A DNA stretch of 59,896 nt from an uncultured Johnsonella sp. (lineage in GTDB: Bacteria; Bacillota; Clostridia; Lachnospirales; Lachnospiraceae), in NCBI GenBank assembly GCA_905373785.1, contig CAJPUK010000001.1:1-59896 (forward strand). Direction: 5' to 3'. The notes below the pieces were generated by a model that saw only the letters and a program-made list of their open reading frames with translations, ran no database searches and was not told the DNA's origin. Positions 16,049-24,176 of the stretch are shown piece after piece (positions within the stretch are counted from its first letter, which is position 1; every line of letters begins with the position of its first letter). The position numbers and the translations under genes were made by a program.

Positions 16049-17206
16049 TTATACCATATCATCATCAAAGATAGCGGCTTCATCTTCAGGAATTTCCACA
16101 GTCTCTTCCACAACTGTCTCCGCCTTCTTCTTATCGGTTTTTGACTTTTTAGCCGGCTTTTTGAAGTTACTGCTTACTTCCTCGTCATCTCTTTCAAACA
16201 ACTCATCACTGTTTTGCAGTGCATATAGCTCTCTTACTTTAAGTTCTATCTCTTTGCAAATATCCGGGTTCTCCAAGAGATAGTCTTTAGCCTTCTCTCT
16301 TCCCTGCCCGAGTTTTGCTGAATTATAAGCATACCAGGCACCGCTTTTATCTACTATATTAGCCTCTACCGCAAGATCAAGTATATCGCCCTCTTTAGAT
16401 ATGCCCTTACCGTAAAGTATATCAAATTCAGCCTCTTTAAATGGCGGTGCCACCTTGTTCTTGGAGACTTTTATTCTGACTCTGTTACCTACATTATCTC
16501 CGCCCTGCTTTACATAATCTACTCTTTTTACCTCTATTCTTATAGAAGAATAAAACTTAAGTGCACGACCGCCTGTGGTAACTTCCGGATTACCGAAACT
16601 TATACCTATCTTTTCACGCAACTGGTTTATAAATATAATAGTTGTATTGCCTTTACTTATAATACCTGTAAGCTTTCTCAGCCCCTTGCTCATAAGTCTT
16701 GCCTGAAGACCCATTTGCTGGTCAGCCATATCTCCGTCTATTTCGGCTTTAGGTACCAATGCTGCAACCGAGTCTATAATAATTATATCCATAGCACCGG
16801 AACGCACCATGGTTTCAGCTATCTCCAGTGCCTGCTCACCGTTATCCGGCTGTGATACATATAAATTATCTATATCAACACCTATTGCCTTGGCATATAC
16901 CGGATCAAGAGCGTGCTCGGCATCTATAAATCCCGCTATTCCGCCTCTTTTTTGTACCTCGGCAACCATATGCAAAGCTACTGTAGTCTTACCGGAAGAC
17001 TCATGTCCGTACACTTCTATAATACGGCCTCTAGGTATACCGCCTATACCAAGTGCTATATCTATACCAAGGCAGCCTGTAGGTATAGCCGCTACATTAA
17101 GCTGTCTGCTTGAATCTCCGAGTTTCATGATGGAGCCCTTACCATAGGCTTTTTCTATTTGTAAAATAGCCTCATCCAGTGCTTTTCTTCTTCCTTCTGT
17201 GTTCAT
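16049..17206 (-). CDS. recA: Recombinase RecA
   Basis: A 385-aa RecA with Walker A GHESSGKT, Walker B IIIDSVAAL, the L1 region DQQMGLQARLMSKGLRK and the ...FINQLREKIG motif. It drives homologous recombination and the SOS response. The C-terminal ~50 residues are acidic/lysine-rich (KKPAKKSKTDKKKAE ... EDEAAIFDDD). An excellent GGAGG site, a near-consensus promoter and an SOS operator lie immediately upstream. Confidence 0.99.
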   Translation of the reverse strand: MNTEGRRKALDEAILQIEKAYGKGSIMKLGDSSRQLNVAAIPTGCLGIDIALGIGGIPRGRIIEVYGHESSGKTTVALHMVAEVQKRGGIAGFIDAEHALDPVYAKAIGVDIDNLYVSQPDNGEQALEIAETMVRSGAMDIIIIDSVAALVPKAEIDGDMADQQMGLQARLMSKGLRKLTGIISKGNTTIIFINQLREKIGISFGNPEVTTGGRALKFYSSIRIEVKRVDYVKQGGDNVGNRVRIKVSKNKVAPPFKEAEFDILYGKGISKEGDILDLAVEANIVDKSGAWYAYNSAKLGQGREKAKDYLLENPDICKEIELKVRELYALQNSDELFERDDEEVSSNFKKPAKKSKTDKKKAETVVEETVEIPEDEAAIFDDDMV

Positions 17207-17222
17207 CTCGCCTCCATTTTCT

Positions 17223-17234
17223 GAACATATGTTC
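17223..17234. promoter_or_regulatory. LexA (SOS) box of recA
   Basis: Perfect palindrome GAACATATGTTC, matching the Firmicute SOS box GAAC-N4-GTTC. It lies between the -10 element and the GGAGG site, at or just after the transcription start, where bound LexA would block recA-recX transcription. Confidence 0.93.
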
Positions 17235-17244
17235 CTTTGTTAGT

Positions 17245-17273
17245 AGTATATTAGTTTTAATATTATTTGTCAA
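17245..17273 (-). promoter_or_regulatory. Promoter of recA-recX
   Basis: Consensus -35 TTGACA (17273-17268), 17-bp spacer, -10 TATACT (17250-17245) on the minus strand. Confidence 0.88.
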
Positions 17274-17393
17274 GTAAAGTACTTGATTATATTTTAAGTA
17301 TGTGCTATATTTTATCATATAGTTTTTAAAACTATATCTATTAGTTTTTAATATTATATGTTTTAGATTTGATATTATTGAAAGGGGTTTATT

Positions 17394-18053
17394 ATGCTTA
17401 AATTTATAGATAAATTAAAAGATCCGGGCAGTGCCTTGACACACTTTTTAGCCTTTATACTTACTCTTTTAGCTGCGGTATTTCTTTTTTCCAAGGCAGT
17501 GGGGCATCGTGTAGGCTCTATAAGTATGGCAACTTTTATAATTTTTATAATAAGTATGCTGCTTTTATATGCCGCAAGTACAACTTATCATTCCTTTAAT
17601 ATTTCTAAAAAGATCAATACTTTACTTAGAAAAATTGATCACATGATGATATTTGTACTTATTACCGGAACCTATGCTCCGATATGCTTAAGTGTACTTG
17701 GCGGGAAAACCGGCATAACACTTTTTAGTATGGTTTGCGGTATTTCTCTCTTAGGTATACTTATTAATATATTTTGGATTAATTATCCCAAGTGGATTTC
17801 TTCCGTGATTTACATAGGACTTGGCTGGCTTTGCAGTTTGGCTTTAACTAAGATTATAGCTTCCATGCCTAAAATAAGCTTTATATGGCTGCTTGTAGGC
17901 GGTGTCATCTACACTGTGGGCGGAGTGGTTTATGCACTTAAGCTTAAATGTTTTGATAAGTTTCACAGATATTTCGGGATACATGAGATTTTCCATTTGT
18001 TTGTGATGGGCGGAAGCTTTTGCCATTTTATGTTGATGTATTCATTAATATAA
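17394..18053 (+). CDS. Hemolysin III family membrane protein (PAQR superfamily)
   Basis: A 219-aa protein with seven hydrophobic segments and the metal-binding motifs of the HlyIII/YqfA/PAQR family: S-T-TYHSF in the first third, KIDHMMIF, and the C-terminal HEIFHLFVMGGSFCHF. The fold resembles adiponectin receptors, zinc-dependent hydrolases; the bacterial role in membrane lipid homeostasis is not settled, and haemolysis is only historical naming. An AAAGGGG site precedes the ATG. It stands alone on the plus strand, divergent from recA. Confidence 0.92.
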   Translation: MLKFIDKLKDPGSALTHFLAFILTLLAAVFLFSKAVGHRVGSISMATFIIFIISMLLLYAASTTYHSFNISKKINTLLRKIDHMMIFVLITGTYAPICLSVLGGKTGITLFSMVCGISLLGILINIFWINYPKWISSVIYIGLGWLCSLALTKIIASMPKISFIWLLVGGVIYTVGGVVYALKLKCFDKFHRYFGIHEIFHLFVMGGSFCHFMLMYSLI

Positions 18054-18177
18054 CAGGGTAAAAAGGTTTTATGGACTTTCTTAGATTTTATAAAGATTTG
18101 TAAATAAATTACCCTCTTGGGGTCTCCTCGAAATATAAGATTATTGTACTATAATGTGAACAATTATGCAAGCAGTG

Positions 18178-18243
18178 TAGTTGGCAACATAAACAGTGGT
18201 CAGAAACACTCCCTATCCGCCGGTATCTTAGTCAACATAAACA
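18178..18243. repeat. Two copies of a CAACATAAACA motif
   Basis: CAACATAAACA occurs at 18185-18195 and 18233-18243, and again at 23357-23367 and 55138-55148, always between genes. The copies at 18179 and 55133 share more (AGTTG-G-CAACATAAACAGT). Probably fragments of a dispersed element. Confidence 0.45.
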
Positions 18244-18285
18244 ATTATAAATATATCCTTTGTAACAGTAGCGTAATGGGAGATA

Positions 18286-18478
18286 AAAAAACTCCTTATA
18301 ATTCAATCTTTTTAGCGGTTAACCCTTTTGATAAAGCGAGGTACAAATTCCACAGACGAGGACTGTTCGAGTGCAGCTCGCCACGGAGTAGGCGAGCACA
18401 CGAGTTCCGCAGTCTGTGTGAATTTGTCGAAGCTTTGAAAAAGGGTTGCGGGTGTGATTGAATTATAAGGAGTTTTTT
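18286..18478. mobile_element. 193-bp palindromic element
   Basis: Perfect 23-bp outer arms (AAAAAACTCCTTATAATTCA...) start at 18286 and end at 18478. Inner arms continue almost to the centre with ACCCTTTT, ACAAATT, CACAGAC and GCTCGCC blocks pairing across it. The result is one long imperfect hairpin. Frames read on either strand here are products of the palindrome. A MITE or structured RNA are the likely explanations. Confidence 0.7.
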
Positions 18479-18516
18479 GTAAACTAATAACTACACCCAC
18501 AAACTATCATAATTGC

Positions 18517-18813
18517 TTATGTTCCCACAAGCTCTTCTTTCCTGCTTCTAGGCAGTCTTTTTATATACGCCTCTCTCTTCATAGCATCCGCCTTAGTCTC
18601 AAACTCCTCTATATAAACCGGACTTACTGGAAGTCTTGCTCTGGTATACTTTGAAGCTCTGCCTTCGTTATGGGCTTTAAGCCTTTTTATGGGATTATTT
18701 GTCCATCCGCAATAATAACTTCCATCCGCACAAAGAAGTATATAGGTATAATTTTTACACTTTCTTTTTGAGTGTTCAAGCTCATATAAAAGCTTTTCTA
18801 CATAAGTTGACAT
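18517..18813 (-). CDS. GIY-YIG nuclease superfamily protein (UPF0213/YhbQ type)
   Basis: A 98-aa single-domain GIY-YIG protein: YTYILLCADGSYYCGWT supplies the paired strands (YIL...YCG), KRLKAHNEGRASKYT carries the catalytic-type Arg, and a conserved Glu occurs in KREAYIKRL. The family is small, widespread and associated with DNA repair or RNA-linked roles that remain uncertain. It starts 12 bp after the cysE stop on the same strand and so is probably expressed with it. Length is normal for the family. Confidence 0.92.
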   Translation of the reverse strand: MSTYVEKLLYELEHSKRKCKNYTYILLCADGSYYCGWTNNPIKRLKAHNEGRASKYTRARLPVSPVYIEEFETKADAMKREAYIKRLPRSRKEELVGT

Positions 18814-18825
18814 GAATTGTTATGA

Positions 18826-19518
18826 TTACTTTCTTAAGAACTTAAGCTGTCTTTGCCTTTGTTTATTAAAAATAGTCTTGCTGTTTCTTTTTAATTTCTT
18901 CTCCATGCCTTCAAGCAAAGCCACTCTTCTTTGCAAATCTTCAATATTGTCCTCCATATTGAAAAGATCGCATTGTACACCTTTTTTCTCCACTGCAACT
19001 CCGGCTATCTTTACCGGCTTTGCGGGCACCCCTGCTGCCGTTATATCATTGGCAAGGGGCTTTAGGAGCACTGCATTGGCAGCTATGGTACAATTATCTC
19101 CGACTTCAAACGAACCGAGTATCTTGGCTCCGGCACCCACTGTAACATTCTTTCCGAGTGTAGGATGTCTTTTACCTTTTTTCACACCCACACCGCCCAA
19201 AGTTACACCCTGGTATATGGTACAGCCGTCACCCACCACGGCAGTTTCTCCTATCACCACTCCGGCGCCGTGATCTATAAGTATTCCCCTGCCTATCTTA
19301 GCCCCCGGATGTATCTCTATGTGGGTTATAAATCTGGATATTTGAGATATCAACCTTGCTGTAAAAAAATGCTTTTTTCTATATAGTCTATGTGCAAATC
19401 TGTGAAATATAAGAGCATGCACTCCTTGATATAAAAGTAATACTTCAAGAAAATTTCTGGCAGCCGGATCCCTTTGCATTACAGCTTTTACATCATACTT
19501 TATCTCTTTGAATATCAT
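18826..19518 (-). CDS. cysE: Serine O-acetyltransferase
   Basis: A 230-aa enzyme making O-acetylserine, the carbon skeleton for cysteine, in the cytoplasm. The short (EpsC-like) form has an N-terminal helical part (RDPAARNFLEVLLLYQGVHA) and a left-handed beta-helix with hexapeptide repeats (IHPGAKIGRGILIDHG, VVIGETAVVGDGCTI, GGVGVKKGKRHPTLG). The last ~50 residues form a charged helical tail. A GAGG site precedes the ATG. No T-box or SAM riboswitch was seen in the short upstream gap. Confidence 0.96.
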   Translation of the reverse strand: MIFKEIKYDVKAVMQRDPAARNFLEVLLLYQGVHALIFHRFAHRLYRKKHFFTARLISQISRFITHIEIHPGAKIGRGILIDHGAGVVIGETAVVGDGCTIYQGVTLGGVGVKKGKRHPTLGKNVTVGAGAKILGSFEVGDNCTIAANAVLLKPLANDITAAGVPAKPVKIAGVAVEKKGVQCDLFNMEDNIEDLQRRVALLEGMEKKLKRNSKTIFNKQRQRQLKFLRK

Positions 19519-19537
19519 AAAAACCTCTCTGATTTAG

Positions 19538-19570
19538 AAAAAGGGAGCTGTTGCAAGCAACAGCCCCTCT
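19538..19570 (-). terminator. Terminator of the trigger-factor-like lipoprotein gene
   Basis: GC-rich hairpin on the minus strand (GGGGCTGTTGC / GCAACAGCTCCC) followed by TTTTTCT. Its stem resembles the GGCTGTTGCA ends of the 91-bp elements, but the rest does not match. Confidence 0.88.
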
Positions 19571-19585
19571 ATTACTTTAATTTAT

Positions 19586-20797
19586 CTATTGTGCAGCCTC
19601 AGTACTTTGTGCTTCGGCACTTGCATCTTCGGCATTTGACTCCGCCTCACTTGCAGGTTCCGGAGCAACTGCTGTGGTCTCAGCCGGTTTAATAGTCTTA
19701 ACCGCATTATCTGTTAAGAACTTTTCAACCTTTATAGACTTAACACTTTCATCTATAAATTCCTGACCGTATTGTAATACAAGATCATTCTTCTTCATTC
19801 CGCTAAGCTCTTCAAGTTTTGCATAATCCGCATCTTCCAAAGCCATATTCTCTTTTTCGAAAATTGCATCTATAACAAGTTTTTGCTTTGCTCTGTTCTC
19901 TGCACTTTCTTTTAATTTAGCATTGAACTCTTCCTCGGTCATATTACTGAGCTCTGCGAATTTCTTCATATCCATACCGTAGGATGTAGCCATTTGCTCA
20001 TATTGCTTTTTAATATCTTCAAGCTCTTTATTTACTCCGTCATCACTAAGCTCAAAGGTTGAATTCTCTATAACCTTGCTCAAAGCTGCAAGTTGTGCCT
20101 CTGTATCTGAAGATTCTTTTTTATACTTTGAAATCTCCGCCTTTATAGCATCTCTAAACTCTGCTGTAGTTTTTTGCTGACCCTGTGTTACCCTTTCGAC
20201 AAAGGCATCATTGAACTCTGCAGGTGTCTCCTTGTATATCTCATTAACGGTTACTGTAAATACTGTAGCCTTGCCTGCCAAATCAGGATTATTGTCATAA
20301 GGTGTAGGGAAAGTAAGATTAAGATCCCTGGTTTCTCCCTTGTTCATACCTATAATTTGCTCTTCAAAGCCGGGTATGAAACTTCCGCTGCCTATAGTAA
20401 GATCATAACCCTTTGCTGTGCCGCCCTCAAATGCCTTACCGTCAATTTTACCTTCAAAGTCTATATTAACCACATCTCCGTTCTCTACGGCTCTGCCTTC
20501 CACAGCTGTTTTATCCGGATTCATAGACACTGTAGACTGTATACGGGATTCCACCTCTTCATCGGTAACATTGGCATCGCTTACTTCAAGCTCCAAGCCC
20601 TTATACTCACCCAGAGTTACTTTTCCATAATCTGTATTATCGTATGACTTCCCGGCGCCTGAATCCTTATCCGATTTCTTACTTGATTCTTTATTTACAT
20701 CATTATTCTGTGCCTTGTTTGAGCAGGCAGTACTTGCAAACACTGCTAAAGCTGCAATACCACATACCGCTACAATATTTCTTATCTTCATTTTCAA
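19586..20797 (-). CDS. Exported trigger-factor-like FKBP-type PPIase lipoprotein
   Basis: A 403-aa protein with a lipoprotein signal (hydrophobic core, ASTAC with Cys25), then a Ser/Lys/Asp-rich linker. The PPIase domain at about 110-200 has trigger-factor-type signatures (NGDVVNIDFEGKIDGKAFEGG, then SFIPGFEEQIIGMNKGE). The helical C-terminal domain (about 205-360) also resembles trigger factor; a Glu/Ala-rich tail follows. No ribosome-binding tail domain is present, so it is probably a foldase on the outer face of the membrane. The start may be TTG at 20797 (GGAG 6 nt away) or ATG at 20791. It could assist folding of the many secreted wall proteins nearby, which is speculative. Confidence 0.85.
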   Translation of the reverse strand: MKMKIRNIVAVCGIAALAVFASTACSNKAQNNDVNKESSKKSDKDSGAGKSYDNTDYGKVTLGEYKGLELEVSDANVTDEEVESRIQSTVSMNPDKTAVEGRAVENGDVVNIDFEGKIDGKAFEGGTAKGYDLTIGSGSFIPGFEEQIIGMNKGETRDLNLTFPTPYDNNPDLAGKATVFTVTVNEIYKETPAEFNDAFVERVTQGQQKTTAEFRDAIKAEISKYKKESSDTEAQLAALSKVIENSTFELSDDGVNKELEDIKKQYEQMATSYGMDMKKFAELSNMTEEEFNAKLKESAENRAKQKLVIDAIFEKENMALEDADYAKLEELSGMKKNDLVLQYGQEFIDESVKSIKVEKFLTDNAVKTIKPAETTAVAPEPASEAESNAEDASAEAQSTEAAQ

Positions 20798-20937
20798 TAT
20801 GTTCTCCTTAAATATAAAATTCCAAGAGGTACTTAAAAAATAAACACCTCTTAAGAGCTAAGATTATTCTTAGTTAATTAGGAAAGCACCGATTATTTGT
20901 CAACAGATGAACTAACAAACCGGACTTGCTACAGCCT

Positions 20938-20975
20938 GTAAAAACCGATAATAAAACCTATAGCCGGTTTTTACA
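20938..20975 (-). terminator. Terminator of the M18 aminopeptidase gene
   Basis: Perfect 10-bp arms GTAAAAACCG / CGGTTTTTAC with a 17-nt loop, about 75 bp past the stop. The T-run falls within the 3' arm. The 20798-21051 gap also has a short AAGAGGT/CACCTCTT inverted repeat near 20824 and no gene. Confidence 0.6.
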
Positions 20976-21051
20976 CAGCGTAAACCTCGGGCTGAGTAGT
21001 TTGTCTATCTACTTACCGTGCAGTACTTTCTCCTAATCACACTTTGTTTTA

Positions 21052-22440
21052 TTACGCATAAAATGCTTTAAATGCCTTGTATGCATTATACAAGTCTATT
21101 TTACTTGCCACCTCGCAAGGTGCATGCATAGCAAGTACCGGTATACCGAGATCCACCACATCTATATTGAGCATGGCAATAAACTGTGCCACTGTACCGC
21201 CGCCGCCTATATCAACGGCTCCAAGCTCGCCTATTTGCCAATGCACTCCCGCCTTATCCATTATGTCTATAACCTTTGCCATGAACTCCGCACTTGCATC
21301 CGAGGAGCTGTACTTGCCTCTTGCACCTGTATACTTGGTAAGCACACAGCCATGATTTAAGTAGCAGGAATTATTTGCCTCAAATACCGAATCAAAAGTA
21401 GGGTCATAGGCTGCATTGACATCTGAAGAAAGACAGGCGGAATTCTCACAAACCACCCTTACATCAGCCTTTTTATTAGTTGCAAGCATAGATATAAAGT
21501 CATATACAAAATTGGAATGTAATCCCGTATTGCCTACGGAACCTATCTCCTCCTTATCGGCAAGTACTGTAAGTGTGGTATACTCAGGCTTTTTGGTCTC
21601 TATCTCGGCTATAAGTGCCGGATAGGCACAGATCCTGTCATCCTGTCCGTAAGCTGCTATCAAAGAACGGTCAAAGCCCATATCTCTGGCTTTTAATGCA
21701 GGTACAAACTCTATCTCGGCTCTGGCAAAATCTCTTTCGGTAATACCGTATCTGTCATTTAAGAGTTTCATTGCATGCAGCTTTACCGCATCCTTTATGT
21801 CCGTATCATCCAAAGGCAGTGAAGCAACTATTATATTAAGCTCTTCGCCGTTAATGCCCTCGGCAAGCTTTCTCTCACCCTGTTTCATACCAAGGTGCGG
21901 AAGCAGGTCACTTATCATAAATACCGGATCGTCTTCAACCTCTCCTATATTTATCTCAACCTTTGTTCCGTCTTTTTTTACAACAACTCCATGCATGGCA
22001 AGAGGTATGGTAACCCATTGATACTTTCTGATACCTCCGTAATAATGTGTCTTGAAAAATGCCAATTCATTCTTCTCGTACAGAGGGTTGGGCTTAAGGT
22101 CAAGTCTGGGAGAGTCTATATGAGCGGCATTGATTCTAATGCCTTCATTTAAGTCCTTACTTCCGAAGGTAGCTGCCATTATAGCCTTACCTCTGTTGAT
22201 CTTATACACCTTATCTCCCGCCTTGTACTTTTTAGTTATATCAAATTCTTTATAACCTGCCTTAGTAAGCATCTCTTTGGCAAGAGCCACACATTCTCTT
22301 TCGGTTTTAGCTTTATTGAGAAATTCTTTATAAGCTGTTGAAAACTCATCCGACTTCTTGAATTCCTTCTTATCTTCCTTTGCTACATGCTTATACGAAA
22401 ATAACAACTCCTTAGATAATTTTTCCGTGTCCTTTGGCAT
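21052..22440 (-). CDS. M18 family aminopeptidase
   Basis: A 462-aa zinc aminopeptidase (aspartyl aminopeptidase/aminopeptidase I family), normally a cytoplasmic dodecamer. Metal-site motifs are in order: HIDSPRLDLKP (His107), GQDDR, DKEEIGS with the catalytic Glu pair, and a C-terminal HAPCE segment. An AAGGAG site precedes the ATG. It is 12 bp downstream of the S1-domain gene on the same strand, so the two are probably co-transcribed. Likely role: trimming peptides to amino acids. Confidence 0.95.
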   Translation of the reverse strand: MPKDTEKLSKELLFSYKHVAKEDKKEFKKSDEFSTAYKEFLNKAKTERECVALAKEMLTKAGYKEFDITKKYKAGDKVYKINRGKAIMAATFGSKDLNEGIRINAAHIDSPRLDLKPNPLYEKNELAFFKTHYYGGIRKYQWVTIPLAMHGVVVKKDGTKVEINIGEVEDDPVFMISDLLPHLGMKQGERKLAEGINGEELNIIVASLPLDDTDIKDAVKLHAMKLLNDRYGITERDFARAEIEFVPALKARDMGFDRSLIAAYGQDDRICAYPALIAEIETKKPEYTTLTVLADKEEIGSVGNTGLHSNFVYDFISMLATNKKADVRVVCENSACLSSDVNAAYDPTFDSVFEANNSCYLNHGCVLTKYTGARGKYSSSDASAEFMAKVIDIMDKAGVHWQIGELGAVDIGGGGTVAQFIAMLNIDVVDLGIPVLAMHAPCEVASKIDLYNAYKAFKAFYA

Positions 22441-22452
22441 AGTAAACTCCTT

Positions 22453-23160
22453 TTAGTCAAGTTTGATATTTTTAAACAGGCTTGCCAGACTCATGCCTAC
22501 AGAAGATTTTTCCTCGTATTTAAAGCCGTCAAAACCGGCTTTTTCTTCTTTTTGTCTTACTTCTTCCTCAAGTGCTTTTTTGGAAAGTGAGATCTTTCCG
22601 CCTTCATTAGCTATAACTTTGCACTTAACACTGTCTCCCTCTTTCAAAACTACTGAAGGATGCTTAATTCTGTTATGTGATATCTGAGAAATGTGTATAA
22701 GTCCGCTGACTCCGTCTCCAAGGTCAACAAAGGCACCGTAGTCACGTATGCTTTCAACCTTACCTTCTACTACATCTCCAACCTTCAGAGCTGCCGCCTT
22801 TTCTTTTCTTTCCTTGTCTCTTGCTTCTTTTTCAAGTTCTCTATGGCTAAGCACAAGTTTTTTCTTTTCTCTGTCAACGGTTATTATAACTACATCAAGG
22901 CTCTTTCCCTGATAGTCTTCAAGTTTTTCCACATAGCTTGTAGATAACTGACTTGCAGGTATGAATGCTCTGATTTCATCAACCAATGCAACACATCCAC
23001 CCTTGACGATTTCCGTTATTTTAACTCTGAGTACTTCTTTGTCTGCAAGCTGTTTTTCAAATACTTCCCACTTGCCGGCATCTTTGTCCTCGTAGTCTTT
23101 TATATTCTCCAAAGACTCATTGATCTCCTGTTCGAAGTCTTTCATACTTTCCTCTGCCAT
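22453..23160 (-). CDS. S1 RNA-binding domain protein (S1-like, two repeats)
   Basis: A 235-aa protein with two S1 OB folds: residues about 40-105 (VLRVKITEIVKGGCVALVDE...AFIPASQLS) and about 125-195 (GDVVEGKVESIRDYGAFVDL, then GLIHISQIS). It is shorter than full ribosomal protein S1 and resembles the truncated S1 homologues of low-GC Gram-positives. It probably binds mRNA; a ribosomal role is not certain. AGGAGGG precedes the ATG. A -10-like TATAAT lies upstream near 23280 without a good -35. Confidence 0.9.
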   Translation of the reverse strand: MAEESMKDFEQEINESLENIKDYEDKDAGKWEVFEKQLADKEVLRVKITEIVKGGCVALVDEIRAFIPASQLSTSYVEKLEDYQGKSLDVVIITVDREKKKLVLSHRELEKEARDKERKEKAAALKVGDVVEGKVESIRDYGAFVDLGDGVSGLIHISQISHNRIKHPSVVLKEGDSVKCKVIANEGGKISLSKKALEEEVRQKEEKAGFDGFKYEEKSSVGMSLASLFKNIKLD

Positions 23161-23384
23161 AAAAATCCCTCCTATATTTAAAATTTTTCAGAGAGTCCGC
23201 TACAGTTGGCATATCTGCATAGATTTCCTTTATAGAGCAAAGTACTTTCTGCAAGCCCCTCTTATATACATCTTTGTATTATAGCATAGAATATCCTTTG
23301 TAACCAGTACTTATAAGCAATCTTTATGAAAGTTTTGTGTATTTTATAATCGGCGACAACATAAACAATTGATTGGAAATACTG

Positions 23385-23777
23385 CTAATGTGTATGTTTT
23401 GCGGCACAATGTGAGCAGATACCGTAAAATATAAGTGAATGTGAGTCTGCAACTCCTACGCTTTCATCTACCAAACTATTGTCCACCCATGAATCTTTCG
23501 GCTCAAGGTCTGCTACATTGCCGCAGGACTTACACACAAAATGATAATGCTCATGAGTATTGTAATCATACCTTTCTATACCGTCTCCGCAACTTATCTT
23601 CAGTATCACTCCCATTTCAGTAAGGAGGTTTAAGTTTCTGTAGACCGTACCTAAACTTATCTTCGGATTATCTTTTCTCAGAGTCTGAAATACCAGATCC
23701 GCACTCGGGTGATCATGTCGGTTTTTCAAACATTCCACTATAGCTTCTCTTTGTTTACTGTACTTTAATTCTCTCAT
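23385..23777 (-). CDS. perR: Fur family regulator, PerR type
   Basis: A 130-aa metalloregulator. The N-terminal winged helix shows YSKQREAIVECLKN and ISLGTVYRNLNLLTEMG. The metal-binding half has YDYNTHEHYHFVCKSCGNV and a second CxxC (CSHC), the structural zinc site typical of PerR. It would sense peroxide and repress antioxidant genes, fitting an anaerobe. PerR is favoured over Fur by the THEHYHFVC motif and size. Its upstream DNA contains AT-rich palindromic boxes that could serve autoregulation. Confidence 0.9.
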   Translation of the reverse strand: MRELKYSKQREAIVECLKNRHDHPSADLVFQTLRKDNPKISLGTVYRNLNLLTEMGVILKISCGDGIERYDYNTHEHYHFVCKSCGNVADLEPKDSWVDNSLVDESVGVADSHSLIFYGICSHCAAKHTH

Positions 23778-23799
23778 TTTTTTCCTCTTAGATTTAATT

Positions 23800-23839
23800 T
23801 TAATAATTATTCTTAATATTATATATTAAATAATTATTC
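23800..23839. promoter_or_regulatory. Candidate Per/Fur-type boxes upstream of perR
   Basis: TTAATAATTATTCTTAA at 23800-23816 is nearly palindromic, and ATAATTATTC recurs at 23830-23839. The AT-rich inverted form resembles the Per box TTATAATNATTATAA, but by-eye matches in such AT-rich DNA are weak evidence. Confidence 0.3.
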
Positions 23840-23939
23840 CGGATATGTCAAGACTTTATAAGATTGGCAGAACTGCTGCAAACAGAGATTCTATCAAGGT
23901 TTATTTTATCAAATATAACTTTAATAACTGCATTTAAAC

Positions 23940-24028
23940 GAGAAAAAGTAGCCCTAAGACTACTTATTCCCTGTTAGAGTGATATAGGAGTGCATAATGC
24001 ACGTGTGTAACTCAGTTTCCCTTGTTAC
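23940..24028 (-). ncRNA. Candidate orphan small RNA, about 89 nt
   Basis: A complete minus-strand transcription unit without an ORF. Promoter -35 TTGCAA (24063-24058), 17-bp spacer, -10 TATGAT (24040-24035). Predicted start near 24028. Terminator hairpin AAGTAG/CTACTT with an 8-nt loop followed by TTTTTCTC at about 23965-23940. Inside lie a GTGCAT-A-ATGCAC hairpin and complementary GUUA/UAAC segments. It is not 4.5S or 6S RNA by eye. It sits between the giant-protein terminator and perR. Confidence 0.5.
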
Positions 24029-24034
24029 GACTAA

Positions 24035-24063
24035 ATCATACCATATATAAGTCTATATTGCAA
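24035..24063 (-). promoter_or_regulatory. Promoter of the candidate small RNA
   Basis: -35 TTGCAA, 17-bp spacer, -10 TATGAT on the minus strand. No coding gene follows before the terminator at 23946-23965. Confidence 0.5.
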
Positions 24064-24086
24064 GTCTTAAATTCTATTTTTTGCAA

Positions 24087-24132
24087 AAAAAGCCCGAAAC
24101 TTTTGCAAATCACGCTTAAGTCTCGGGCTTTT
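24087..24132 (-). terminator. Terminator of the second surface-protein operon
   Basis: Stem GCCCGAGACTT / AAGTTTCGGGC (one G-U) followed on the minus strand by TTTTTTTGC, about 45 bp after the stop of the gene at 24177. The complementary strand also has a T-run, so it may be bidirectional. Confidence 0.88.
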
Positions 24133-24176
24133 GTTACAGCTATATAAATCAAGCTGCAGTATGTGGGTTTATTGCT

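Noticed and set aside
18117..18500. Overlapping open frames on both strands (114 and 62 aa)
   Set aside because: They lie within the long palindromic element and mirror each other; there is no ribosome binding site or protein family resemblance.
19543..19567. Third copy of the 91-bp element
   Set aside because: Only the GGCTGTTGC stem resembles its ends; the interior is missing, and the structure is a normal terminator.
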